Source: Clostridia bacterium
Lineage (GTDB): Bacteria; Bacillota; Clostridia; Oscillospirales; Acutalibacteraceae
Assembly: GCA_017432485.1 (NCBI GenBank)
Contig: JAFRJB010000003.1
Location: 1 to 60,412, forward strand
Reading direction: 5' to 3'
DNA: 60,412 nt
Position numbers and translations under genes: made by a program. Of this stretch, positions 41,469-49,267 are shown piece after piece (positions within the stretch are counted from its first letter, which is position 1; each line of letters opens with the position of its first letter). The notes below the pieces were generated by a model. It worked only from the letters and a program-made list of their open reading frames with translations, was not told the origin of the DNA and did not search any database.

Positions 41469-42194
41469 CTATTTAGTTTTTTTCTTAGGTACTACCGAGC
41501 GGTAATACACCAAAGAAAGGGTAAACAGACCCGCCGCCGCCATAAAGGCAATGAGCAAGTAAGTTTCGAGCATAGAGTCATCTCCCGTATACGGCTTTTT
41601 GCCGCTCTTGTCGGCGAGTGTCTGCGCATTGTCGGGATTGTCCGAGTTGTCGGGACCGGTCGGATTGTCCGGGTTATCGGGGTTGGTCGGATTGTCCGGG
41701 TTGGTCGGTTTTGTCGGGTCTTCGGGTTCTGTCGGGTCTTCTGCCGCCTTGTTTTCAAAATACAGGCGCTCGGGACCCACCGCGGGTATCTCGACTTCCT
41801 GCGTGGTGTGGTAACTGTATTTCTCTTCCGACTCGTATACAATAATGGTTGTCGCTAACCCGGTTTTGGATTCTTTGACAAGGATATCCACTTCATACAC
41901 CCTGTCATCAAATTTTAAGTGGCGTTCATCCGGCAGGGAAATGACCGTATAGTGGTATTCCCCCGCTGCGGTAAAATGTATATGAAACCGCCCCAGTTCC
42001 CCATCGTTGACCACAACGGTCGTCTCTTCGGGAACCGGACAGTTGACTTTCGGTATGATTTTTGCCGTGCCGCCGCGGCGAATCTCCACCGCTATTTCGG
42101 CGGTGACGCCTTCCTCTCCGGCTGCGCCGGCAATAGGACAGCATAGCCCGCCCAGCATGGCAAGCAATAAGAATAAAATCAGAATTCTTTTCAT
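41469..42194 (-). CDS. Minor/anchor pilin, FctB-like
   Basis: A 241-residue protein with a signal peptide (MKRILILFLLLAMLGGLCCP). One FctA/Spy0128-type beta domain follows (about 30-150; FTAAGEYHYTVIS, EVDILV, with a Lys-Asn isopeptide bond plausible but not assignable by eye). Then comes a Pro/Asn/Asp spacer (NPDNPTNPDNPDN), a sorting-like motif KPYTGDD, a hydrophobic helix and RSVVPKKKTK. The Pro-rich spacer and different sorting motif suggest the base subunit that spans the wall and is anchored last. It starts 3 bp after the sortase stop codon, so the two are coupled. Confidence 0.82.
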   Translation of the reverse strand: MKRILILFLLLAMLGGLCCPIAGAAGEEGVTAEIAVEIRRGGTAKIIPKVNCPVPEETTVVVNDGELGRFHIHFTAAGEYHYTVISLPDERHLKFDDRVYEVDILVKESKTGLATTIIVYESEEKYSYHTTQEVEIPAVGPERLYFENKAAEDPTEPEDPTKPTNPDNPTNPDNPDNPTGPDNSDNPDNAQTLADKSGKKPYTGDDSMLETYLLIAFMAAAGLFTLSLVYYRSVVPKKKTK

Positions 42195-42197
42195 GCG

Positions 42198-42908
42198 TTA
42201 TATCTTTTCGAGTATTCCGAACAGAATCAGCCTTTCGACATTTTGTGCCGACTGGCAGGTGGAAAGGGCAATGATGTGCGCGCCCGCATCTGCGACGGTG
42301 TCCTTGTAAATAAAGGCTTCGCGCTTGAGCTGCCGAAGCAGCGCCGCATTGTTTTCCACGTCGGTGTTAAAAACGATTTTGTCCGTGGCAAGAGCCGTGC
42401 CGCAGGCAAAGAAAGTAATTTTGTAGTTGCCGCCGGCAACCGTAATAAGCGTGCCGGTGGTATGTGTATCGAAAAATTGAGCCTTTTTAAATTCATCGAG
42501 TGACCCGAACATCTTGCCGTATTCCATATGGTGGCCGTAAACAACATTGTAGATGTCGGAAAAATCCCGCGCATTGCGGCTGTCCAGAAAAATACTGCCT
42601 GCAAGCGAATGCTCCCCAAACGGATCTTTGTTGAGGTACTCTTCATTCGTTTTCCCCTGCATAATCGGGTAATCGATTTGGGTGCCGTCTACTGTAAGCC
42701 AGGCAACGGCATCCTCACCGAGTTCTCTGAGCGGCTCGGTGTTTTCCAAGGTGGGCTTGTACTTGAGCACATCCTTGTTATTCGCACTGTAATAGACCAT
42801 TACGGCATCTATCATCGCGTATGTGCAAATGAGAAAAAACAGGAGGCAGAGTATCACGACAAAAACATCCACTGTTTTATCAGCGGCTTTTATCGCTTTT
42901 CGAAGCAT
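42198..42908 (-). CDS. Class B sortase of the pilus operon (pilus polymerase candidate)
   Basis: A 236-residue membrane-anchored sortase (hydrophobic segment near 14-40). The SrtB core shows WLTVDGTQIDYPIMQG, FLDSRN, the catalytic His in VVYGHHMEYG (about 126), Cys in IALSTCQSA (about 218) and Arg in NVERLILFG. It follows the major pilin gene and precedes the minor pilin, where the polymerising class B sortase sits in the streptococcal FCT loci. Which of the two sortases polymerises and which anchors is inference. Confidence 0.9.
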   Translation of the reverse strand: MLRKAIKAADKTVDVFVVILCLLFFLICTYAMIDAVMVYYSANNKDVLKYKPTLENTEPLRELGEDAVAWLTVDGTQIDYPIMQGKTNEEYLNKDPFGEHSLAGSIFLDSRNARDFSDIYNVVYGHHMEYGKMFGSLDEFKKAQFFDTHTTGTLITVAGGNYKITFFACGTALATDKIVFNTDVENNAALLRQLKREAFIYKDTVADAGAHIIALSTCQSAQNVERLILFGILEKI

Positions 42909-42982
42909 ATTCGTACCTCCTTGTTTTTTCTTCTCATTCTCCGTTTTGCTTTTTCAAGCGATTTTAGCAAATACCCGTGCTA

Positions 42983-43008
42983 CCGGCGAGCGGGATGCCG
43001 CCCGCCGG
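42983..43008. other. GC-rich hairpin after the major pilin gene
   Basis: CCGGCG-GCGG and CCGC-CGCCGG form a stem with one bulge, about 55 bp past the pilin stop and before the sortase gene. With no U-run it is a candidate partial terminator or mRNA stabiliser that would make the pilin more abundant than its sortase. Confidence 0.5.
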
Positions 43009-43061
43009 ATATTTACCAAATACGGAAACTGCGCCTAAGCGCTAAAACTGTCTGTCAGTTC

Positions 43062-44132
43062 TTATGCTTCGGTCTTCTTTCTTTTCTTAGCGAGAACGAA
43101 GATAATCACTGCTGCTGCAACCAATAAACCGATAGCAAACGGAGCAACGGTCAAAATCACGCCGGTCGGAATCACACCGGCACGGGTGTTGGTGAAAGCT
43201 GCAGTATGGTCTGCATTCATGGTGATGTTGCCGGTGGTTGCTGCGCTGATAGCGGAGCCGTTGTCAATAACAATGCTCGGGGTGTAGTCGCCCGCGGTCT
43301 CGCTAACGGTACAAACTGCAGCCGGAGTCAAGCCGTAAACAGTCACGGTGTCACTGTCGGTCAGGGTGTAGTTCTGGGTTGCCGAACCGTTGGTAACGGT
43401 AATGGTGTTGCCTTCGGAGTCGGTGTAAGTACCATCTGCACAGTTAGAGATAGTAAGGGTGAATGCGAAGGTTTCGGTCTTGTCAGCCTGGTTACCGGTG
43501 ATGGCTTTGCTGAAAGTCAGGTTGTGAGAATTCATGGAGTTCTCAAACGAAGCAGACTTGTCGGCAATGGTAGTGTCGGACAGGTTTCTGGCGGCTGCGG
43601 TGTCACTGAAGATGTAGGTGTCAACAGAAAGGTCTGTGCCGTCGGTTGTCACATAGACATCAAGGTAACGCGGGTTGGAGTCATAACCAACGCCTGCTGC
43701 CGGGCTGGTGGTATCTTCGCTGATGACATAGCGATACACGCCGGGCTCGGTGAAGGTAACGCCGGAAAGGTCAACACTCACGCTCTTGGTCGCATACTTG
43801 CTGGAAGTATCCGAAGGATTGGACGGTGTGCCTGCCGTGGTGGAATCGGAAGAACTGAAAGCAGCGGTGCCGACCACAACACTCGAGGGAGAGGGGCCTG
43901 CTTTGACTTCATAGGTGCTGGAAGTGCCGGCAATCGGGGTGCCTGCGGCAACATTGAAGCTGATGGTCACATCGGGAACGGGCTTGTCCGCACCGACGGT
44001 CATGTAGGTGTCAAAATTGGTGGATGTACCGGTTGCCGCTGTTTCGGCGGAACCGACGACTGCTGCAAAACTGACAGCAAGTGCAAGTACCATCAGTACT
44101 GCAAGGGTTTTTGAAAAGAATTTGCTTTTCAT
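43062..44132 (-). CDS. Major pilin, FctA (Spy0128) type
   Basis: A 356-residue pilin with a signal peptide (MKSKFFSKTLAVLMVLALAV). Two FctA-type domains follow. Domain 1 (about 35-200) has TEPGVYRYVISEDT and ends in FENSMNSH. Domain 2 (about 205-320) has LTFSKAITGNQADKTETFAFTL, CTVSET and ends in AAFTNTR. The Lys, Glu and Asn positions for intramolecular isopeptide bonds are present in both. The C terminus is the sorting signal VIPTG (residues 320-324), a hydrophobic helix and KKRKKTEA. AAAGGAGG lies 7-8 nt upstream of the ATG. It is the expected shaft subunit. Confidence 0.92.
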   Translation of the reverse strand: MKSKFFSKTLAVLMVLALAVSFAAVVGSAETAATGTSTNFDTYMTVGADKPVPDVTISFNVAAGTPIAGTSSTYEVKAGPSPSSVVVGTAAFSSSDSTTAGTPSNPSDTSSKYATKSVSVDLSGVTFTEPGVYRYVISEDTTSPAAGVGYDSNPRYLDVYVTTDGTDLSVDTYIFSDTAAARNLSDTTIADKSASFENSMNSHNLTFSKAITGNQADKTETFAFTLTISNCADGTYTDSEGNTITVTNGSATQNYTLTDSDTVTVYGLTPAAVCTVSETAGDYTPSIVIDNGSAISAATTGNITMNADHTAAFTNTRAGVIPTGVILTVAPFAIGLLVAAAVIIFVLAKKRKKTEA

Positions 44133-44248
44133 GGTTGTTTCCTCCTTTGGAATCTTTCTTTTTCAGTTACCGCGCAAATATAGCACGTTTTTTCGCGCGG
44201 CGCACCAAATATTTTTTTATTTAAACAAACCTGCGGTCTGTTTATGAC

Positions 44249-44863
44249 TTAAAAATCGCGATGGCGCAGACTCAGTAAGAAATTGCCTTTAATCGCTTTG
44301 AGTTCGACAGCACCGAAACTTCTCGAATCATCGGTATCGGTACGAAAATCATTGAGAATGAAGGCTTTGCCGCTCTCCACCGTATAGGGGTAGGTAATCG
44401 CTGCATTCTCGGCGGGTATCGTGGCGTAAAAAACCTCTTCGGCAGGGTTGACGCCGTTGATTTTAAGCGCCCCTTCCGGCGAAATATCAATCACATCGCC
44501 CTCGAGTGCGACCACTCTGCCCACACAGGTTTTGCCGCCCCATTCATAGAGCACCACCGCATTGATGTAGGGCTTTTGCAGGCGGTAGGCGATGCACAAA
44601 TCGCCATCGCGCACGGCGGGGTGCATGTTGTTGCCGTAGTGCAGGTTCACACACAGTACCACGCTGAACACCAGAACAAGCACTGCCGCCACCACAGCGA
44701 TTTTGATGAGTAAGTGCAGCAGCAATTTCCCCGTGCCGGTTTTCTTTGCCGCTTTGGGGGCGGGCGCTTTGTCGCTTTGCGGCGCGGCGCTCTCCTCTGC
44801 CGGGTTTTTGCTTTCACTCTGTGCTTCTACTACTTCTTTTTTTTTTTCTTTTTCTTTTTTCAC
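44249..44863 (-). CDS. SipA-like signal peptidase homologue lacking the catalytic dyad
   Basis: A 204-residue membrane protein of the type I signal peptidase fold: charged cytoplasmic head (1-45), transmembrane helix (46-72), then the peptidase-like domain. The box-B serine is replaced by Asn79 (GNNMHP instead of GxSMxP) and the box-D lysine by Gly115 (VGRVVALEGD instead of KRVVGLPGD), while box E (LNDFR...DDSRSFG) is kept. In Streptococcus pyogenes the pilus-locus SipA has the same two positions altered (Asp and Gly) and serves pilus assembly without proteolysis. A non-catalytic assembly role is therefore likely. Start is GTG with AGGAG 6 nt upstream. First gene of the pilus operon. Confidence 0.88.
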   Translation of the reverse strand: MKKEKEKKKEVVEAQSESKNPAEESAAPQSDKAPAPKAAKKTGTGKLLLHLLIKIAVVAAVLVLVFSVVLCVNLHYGNNMHPAVRDGDLCIAYRLQKPYINAVVLYEWGGKTCVGRVVALEGDVIDISPEGALKINGVNPAEEVFYATIPAENAAITYPYTVESGKAFILNDFRTDTDDSRSFGAVELKAIKGNFLLSLRHRDF

Positions 44864-44898
44864 GCAAATCTCCTATTTTTAAAATATATAGGGACTTC

Positions 44899-44927
44899 AT
44901 TATACGAACGCGCAAAAATAAAGTCAA
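44899..44927 (-). promoter_or_regulatory. Promoter of the pilus operon
   Basis: On the minus strand, TTGACT (44922-44927), a 17-bp spacer and a perfect TATAAT (44899-44904), about 36 bp before the GTG start of the SipA-like gene. Confidence 0.75.
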
Positions 44928-45073
44928 TTCTTCTGCGCAAACTGTCAACAGATTGAGACCGCGCCGTAAAAACATTGTAGGATTTTGTAAGATTGTGTTT
45001 TGTGATTTTCTGTCGCAAAAAATCGATTTGGTGATTTTTCGTTTCTTCCCTCTTTAATAATTATCTTTTCGGG

Positions 45074-45117
45074 AAAAAAGAGGCGAAATGCCCACGGGTA
45101 TTTCGCCTCTTTTTTTG
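45074..45117. terminator. Bidirectional terminator
   Basis: AAAAAAGAGGCGAAAT and ATTTCGCCTCTTTTTT form a strong stem 20 bp after the sugar transferase stop codon (minus strand). Confidence 0.85.
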
Positions 45118-45137
45118 TTATCTGTTTGATTGTCTTT

Positions 45138-45701
45138 TTATTGCTTAATGTCTTTGCGCAGCAGCACCGGCAGTACCGTGCCGCACAAAATTTTGATGTC
45201 GAACAAAATGCTCATTTTTTCGATGTATTTGCAATCATAATAGGTTTTTTCTTCGTTGGTACACTCATCTCTGCCGTTGATTTGCGCCAAGCCGGTAATC
45301 CCCGGTCTGACTTGGTATACACCCTTTTCCAGGCGCATGGCATGAATCTCTTCTTCCTGCACAATCAGCGGGCGCGGACCGACCAGGCTCATATCGCCTT
45401 TGAGCACGTTAAATAACTGCGGTAATTCATCAATGCTCGTTTTGCGCAAAACCGCACCCCATTTGGTGATGTATTTTGCTTTGATTTCGGCGCTGGCAAC
45501 AACCGGCGCATCGGTGCGCATGGTTCTGAATTTTAATACTTTAATGACCTTGGCATCTTTACCGTAGCGCTCCTGCCCGATAAATATCGGTTTTCCCTGT
45601 TTTATCAAGGAAATCAGGCTCACTATAATCAACAGCGGCGAGAGTAAAATGAGTGCGAACAGGCTCACTAATATATCTGCTAAACGCTTTACAACTTTCA
45701 T
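45138..45701 (-). CDS. Undecaprenyl-phosphate sugar phosphotransferase (initiating sugar transferase)
   Basis: A 187-residue short-form bacterial sugar transferase that loads the first sugar-phosphate on undecaprenyl phosphate for a surface polysaccharide or glycoprotein glycan. It has one N-terminal membrane helix ([20 protein letters not shown]), then KFRTMRTDA, the catalytic DE pair in [22 protein letters not shown] and [21 protein letters not shown] precedes the ATG. A TTGCTT-17-TATAAT promoter lies at 45768-45796, with a small leader hairpin (GGAATC/GATTCC). The rest of a polysaccharide cluster is absent, so the pathway is unknown. Confidence 0.9.
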   Translation of the reverse strand: MKVVKRLADILVSLFALILLSPLLIIVSLISLIKQGKPIFIGQERYGKDAKVIKVLKFRTMRTDAPVVASAEIKAKYITKWGAVLRKTSIDELPQLFNVLKGDMSLVGPRPLIVQEEEIHAMRLEKGVYQVRPGITGLAQINGRDECTNEEKTYYDCKYIEKMSILFDIKILCGTVLPVLLRKDIKQ

Positions 45702-45767
45702 ATGTTTTCCTTATATATGCTCTCAATGGAATCAAAAGGAAACAGATTCCTTTTTTACTTACCTTGC

Positions 45768-45796
45768 ATTATACTCTATTTTGTCAAAAAAAGCAA
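45768..45796 (-). promoter_or_regulatory. Probable promoter of the sugar transferase gene
   Basis: On the minus strand, TTGCTT (45791-45796), a 17-bp spacer and TATAAT (45768-45773). Confidence 0.6.
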
Positions 45797-45819
45797 TCTT
45801 TAACCCTTTCGGGTGCCCC

Positions 45820-46425
45820 TTACCGGTTCCAATATAAGTAGTCTTCCGCCAACAGCGCGCGGCAGGGTGCCGCTTCGCAACCCTCCATGAGCAGCGGCTG
45901 GGCAATCAGAAAATAGGTGCCCATTTCCGCTTTTTCGAGGTCGAGCCCCTCGAGCACCAGGCAGTCTGCCTCGGCGAGAATGCGGCGCACCTCCGCATTC
46001 TTCGGTTCTATCCCGATAGAGTCCGCATCCGTCCCCACTAATTTAACACCGCTGTCCACCAGTGCCTCGGCGGCAGAAGGGTCGATTTTTCCTTTACCTT
46101 CGCCTTTTATGAGCAATTTGTCGCAGCGGTAAAGACCCATGCTGTCAATCCAGGAGCCGGTCAACGCTCCTTTGGCTTTGACCACGCGGCACTCGCCGAC
46201 AAAGCGCCCCGGTTCATAGGCATCCACGGTCTTTGCCCCCTCCAGCCACGCTGCCGGCGCGCAAATATGGGTGCCGTTATGCAGGGAAGTCAGCAGCACG
46301 GAACGCCTGCCGCCCTGCTCGGATTGCGCTTCGATATGCACCACGGGAGGTGTGTCTTCATACGCCGGTTGCGATGCCAGCAAGTCTTTTGAAATATCGA
46401 TTAATTTAATGGTTTCTTTCGCCAT
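45820..46425 (-). CDS. Cyclase/kynurenine-formamidase-fold protein with altered metal site
   Basis: A 201-residue protein of the cyclase (KynB-like) family: KLIDIS..L at the start, HNGTHICAPAAWLEG, LVGTDADSIG and VLEGLDLEKA...PLLMEGCEAAPCRALL. Usual members have HxGTHxDxPxH; here the metal-ligand Asp is Cys, the final His is missing, and the later HxxLL histidine is replaced (EVRRIL). The Glu of LEGL remains. It may be a hydrolase with a changed metal site or a non-catalytic derivative. GGGGG lies before the ATG, and TTGCAA-17-TATAAA (46459-46487) is a likely promoter. Confidence 0.8.
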   Translation of the reverse strand: MAKETIKLIDISKDLLASQPAYEDTPPVVHIEAQSEQGGRRSVLLTSLHNGTHICAPAAWLEGAKTVDAYEPGRFVGECRVVKAKGALTGSWIDSMGLYRCDKLLIKGEGKGKIDPSAAEALVDSGVKLVGTDADSIGIEPKNAEVRRILAEADCLVLEGLDLEKAEMGTYFLIAQPLLMEGCEAAPCRALLAEDYLYWNR

Positions 46426-46728
46426 GCCAATCCCCCGTGCAAGCGTATTTCTTTCTTATTTATACTATATTTTGCGCCTTTTTGCAAGCGCATTACTCCT
46501 TTAAACTTCGCTTTGTATCTTTTTGCCTGTTTCCGGCGCACATTCTCTGCACATTGCACAAAAACGTTCCGGTTACACCGACAGGTGCGTTTCTTTACAA
46601 AAATAAACCAAATGATGACAATTTATTTACAATGTGGTGTGGGGGATTGAGTTTTACAAATTTAAATTTTATAATAGATTGTCTCGTCGTGAATTAATTA
46701 AAATATTTATATACAGAAGGGGTAAAAA
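46426..46728. other. Divergent intergenic region before mreB
   Basis: It holds two divergent promoters: TTGCAA-17-TATAAA for the cyclase gene (minus strand, 46459-46487) and TTGAGT-17-TATAAT for mreB (plus strand, 46647-46675). The 160 bp between them show no gene or clear repeat. Confidence 0.65.
46647..46675 (+). promoter_or_regulatory. Probable mreB promoter
   Basis: TTGAGT (46647-46652), a 17-bp spacer and TATAAT (46670-46675), 53 bp before the mreB start codon. Confidence 0.65.
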
Positions 46729-47748
46729 ATGGGATTATTTACACAGGATGTCGGCATTGATTTAGGCACCGCAAACACCCTCATTTGCGTCAAAGGTGAG
46801 GGCATTGTCATCCGCGAACCGAGCGTGGTGGCAGTGGATTTAAAAACCACTCAGGTGGTTGCGGTCGGCACTGCCGCAAAAGACATGATTGGCAGAACAC
46901 CCGGCACCATCAAAGCGGTGCGCCCGCTTAAAGACGGTGTTATTGCCAACTGGGAAATTGCATCGGACATGCTCAAGGCATTTATCGGCAAAGCGGTCAA
47001 GACCAATTTCTTCACCAAAACAAGAGTGATTATCTGTGTGCCCGCGGGTGTCACGGATGTAGAGCGCCGCGCGGTGGACTCTGCTGCCAGAGCCGGCGGT
47101 GCAAAATATGTTTCGATTATTGAAGAACCGATGGCGGCGGCAATCGGTTCAAAACTTCCCGTGAGTGAAGCGATCGGTTCGATGATTGTCGACATCGGCG
47201 GCGGCACGAGCGATATTGCGATTATCTCGCTGGGCGACATTGTCACTTCCAAGACCGTGCGCGTGGCGGGCGATGCATTTGATGAAGCGATTATCTCTTA
47301 TGTCAAAAAGAAATTCAAACTCTTAATCGGTGAAAGAACTGCCGAAGATATTAAGCTTTCCATCGGTTCGGCGTACCCCTATGAGGGTGAAGGCGCGATG
47401 GAAATTAAGGGCAGAAATGTGGAAGACGGGCTTCCCAAAAACTGCGAAATCACATCAGAAGAAGTGCGCGAAGCTTTAAAAGAACCGTTAGATACCATTA
47501 TTGATGCGATTAAAACCGTTCTCGAAAGAACCCCGCCCGAGCTTGCCGGCGATATTTACGAAAAAGGCATTGTGCTCACCGGCGGCGGCGCACTGCTGCG
47601 CGGGTTTGATAAGCTCGTTTCCTTTGCGACCAATATGCCGGTTGTCATTTCCGAGCGCCCGCTTGACAGCGTGGTCGACGGCACGCTCATTTGCCTGGAA
47701 AACAACTTCCGCAACCTCTACCAAAACAGAAATAAAAACAACTTCTAA
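46729..47748 (+). CDS. mreB: Rod-shape actin homologue MreB
   Basis: A 339-residue actin-like ATPase that organises lateral wall synthesis on the inner membrane. Phosphate-1 motif DVGIDLGTANTLI, phosphate-2 IVDIGGGTSDIAI, adenosine motif GIVLTGGGALLRG and FVxTxVIICVPAG-type central strand are all present. Length is typical (330-345). AGAAGGGG lies 7 nt before the ATG. First gene of the mre cluster; the mreC start is 112 bp downstream. Confidence 0.97.
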   Translation: MGLFTQDVGIDLGTANTLICVKGEGIVIREPSVVAVDLKTTQVVAVGTAAKDMIGRTPGTIKAVRPLKDGVIANWEIASDMLKAFIGKAVKTNFFTKTRVIICVPAGVTDVERRAVDSAARAGGAKYVSIIEEPMAAAIGSKLPVSEAIGSMIVDIGGGTSDIAIISLGDIVTSKTVRVAGDAFDEAIISYVKKKFKLLIGERTAEDIKLSIGSAYPYEGEGAMEIKGRNVEDGLPKNCEITSEEVREALKEPLDTIIDAIKTVLERTPPELAGDIYEKGIVLTGGGALLRGFDKLVSFATNMPVVISERPLDSVVDGTLICLENNFRNLYQNRNKNNF

Positions 47749-47810
47749 CCCCTTTTTCTTTTCCCGACCGCTGTACACGAAATCGGGTATGGGCAACGCC
47801 CATCCGATTC

Positions 47811-47845
47811 TATATACTGTCATCTGTACTCTGTATACTGTTTGT
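47811..47845 (+). repeat. Heptad array W5 inside the mre operon
   Basis: Four to five 7-bp words (TATATAC, TGTCATC, TGTACTC, TGTATAC, TGTTTGT) between mreB and mreC, preceded by a hairpin ATGGGC/GCCCAT (about 47789-47803). It ends 2-3 bp before the mreC ribosome site. Confidence 0.7.
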
Positions 47846-47860
47846 GCGAAGGAGACCCCT

Positions 47861-48709
47861 ATGCCTTTTTACAAGAAAAAACAATTTAGGGCGATTGTTA
47901 TCATTGCCGCCCTGCTCATTATCGGTATGATGATTTCCGCCATTTCGGGCAGTACCTTTTCTCCCGAAAGCAGTGTGGTGGGAACCATCTTTTACCCTGC
48001 CCAAAAGCTGGCGAGCTCCATCAGTTCCCGCATTGTGGCAATGCGCGATAATGTCAGCGGCAAATCCTCTTATGAAGAGGAACTGGATGCGTTGAAATTG
48101 GAAGTCGCCGAGCTGCAGGAGCAGCTGGTTGACTATGAAAACATCAAGCGCGAAAACAATTATTACAAGGATTTCCTTGAAGTAAAAGAAGAAAACCCCG
48201 ATTTTAAACTGGCGCACGGGTCCGTCATTGCGCGCGACAGTGAGAGCCTCTATTCTTCTTTTAATATCGGTGTGGGTTCCGCGCAGGGCATCCAGGTCAA
48301 CGACTGTGTGATTTACGGTAAATACCTGGTCGGTCTGGTGGTCAAAGTCTACCCCACCTCCGCAGTGGTCAAGACCATTCTTGACCCCGACATTTCGGTC
48401 AGTTGCTATGAGGCAAGAACCGGCGAAAATTCCTACACTTCCAATGACTTAACCCTTGCCAAGCAGGGCAAACTGATGATGGCAAACTTATCGAAAAACA
48501 CCGATATTTCCGCCGGCGGCATTGTCTGCTCCTCCGGTGTAGGCGGCATTTACCCGAAAGATTTGATTTTGGGCACCGTGGAAAATACCCAGGAATCGGG
48601 GAAAGATGTCTCCTTTATTGCGGTCATTAACCCGCAAATCAAGATTAATGAATTGACGGATGTTTTTGTCATCACCGACTTTGAGGGTAAAAACCAAATT
48701 ACGAAATGA
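47861..48709 (+). CDS. mreC: Rod-shape-determining protein MreC
   Basis: A 282-residue bitopic membrane protein that links MreB to the extracytoplasmic synthases. Transmembrane helix at about 9-28 (AIVIIAALLIIGMMISAISG), a coiled coil at about 68-105 (EEELDALKLEVAELQEQL), then the MreC beta-barrel domain with GLVVKVYPTSAVVKTILDP and GGIYPKDLILGTV. AAGGAG lies 7-8 nt upstream of the ATG. Its stop codon overlaps the mreD start (ATGA). Confidence 0.93.
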   Translation: MPFYKKKQFRAIVIIAALLIIGMMISAISGSTFSPESSVVGTIFYPAQKLASSISSRIVAMRDNVSGKSSYEEELDALKLEVAELQEQLVDYENIKRENNYYKDFLEVKEENPDFKLAHGSVIARDSESLYSSFNIGVGSAQGIQVNDCVIYGKYLVGLVVKVYPTSAVVKTILDPDISVSCYEARTGENSYTSNDLTLAKQGKLMMANLSKNTDISAGGIVCSSGVGGIYPKDLILGTVENTQESGKDVSFIAVINPQIKINELTDVFVITDFEGKNQITK

Positions 48710-49230
48710 TAAAACTCACCAAGAAAAATACAATCAAAAAACATGTGATTTGGGTGCTGCTGCTTTGCGCAACCTTTTTGCTGCAGACCACCTACGGCTT
48801 TATGCCGCACATCGGGCAGGTAAAAATACTGCCTCTGCTGCCGCTTTTAAGCTGTATTTGCATGTTTGAGAAAGAAAAATTTGCCTGCTGGTACGGCTTG
48901 TTTACCGGTTTGCTGATGGACATTGTCTCTGCGTCTATGGTCGGCTATCATGCGCTGATAATGATGCTGCTTTGCACCTTTATCGGCTGGATTTCCACCA
49001 ATTATTTGCGCAACACCCTGCTGACCAACTTGGTCATGGGCGGCACACTGGTCTTCTTTTCACAAAGCCTGTACTGGCTGTTTTTTGTGGAATTTAAGCA
49101 GACCGCAGGGGCTTCCGGTATCTATTTCAGCGCCTATTTGCCGACCATTCTTCTCAACACCCTGTTAGTTATTCCGTTTTTCTTCCTGGTGCTTGTCATT
49201 CATAAAAAATTCAAAAAGGAAGAAGCGTAG
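48706..49230 (+). CDS. mreD: Rod-shape-determining protein MreD
   Basis: A 174-residue integral membrane protein with five to six hydrophobic helices and little soluble sequence. Family features are FLLQTTYGF near the start and EKFACWYGLFTGLLMDI in the second third. Size, membrane pattern and position between mreC and mrdA identify it. It overlaps mreC by 4 bp, which implies coupled translation. Confidence 0.9.
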   Translation: MIKLTKKNTIKKHVIWVLLLCATFLLQTTYGFMPHIGQVKILPLLPLLSCICMFEKEKFACWYGLFTGLLMDIVSASMVGYHALIMMLLCTFIGWISTNYLRNTLLTNLVMGGTLVFFSQSLYWLFFVEFKQTAGASGIYFSAYLPTILLNTLLVIPFFFLVLVIHKKFKKEEA

Positions 49231-49267
49231 GTTTCGCATTATATTATATTAAGGAGGTGGCTTTGCA

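Noticed and set aside
41618..41760. DNA-level tandem repeat as a separate element
   Set aside because: The repetition is the Pro-Asn-Asp spacer of the minor pilin at codon level, a normal wall-spanning sequence.
43206..44114. 302-codon plus-strand frame opposite the major pilin
   Set aside because: Gly/Val/Ala-rich antisense product of the pilin gene; no start signal.
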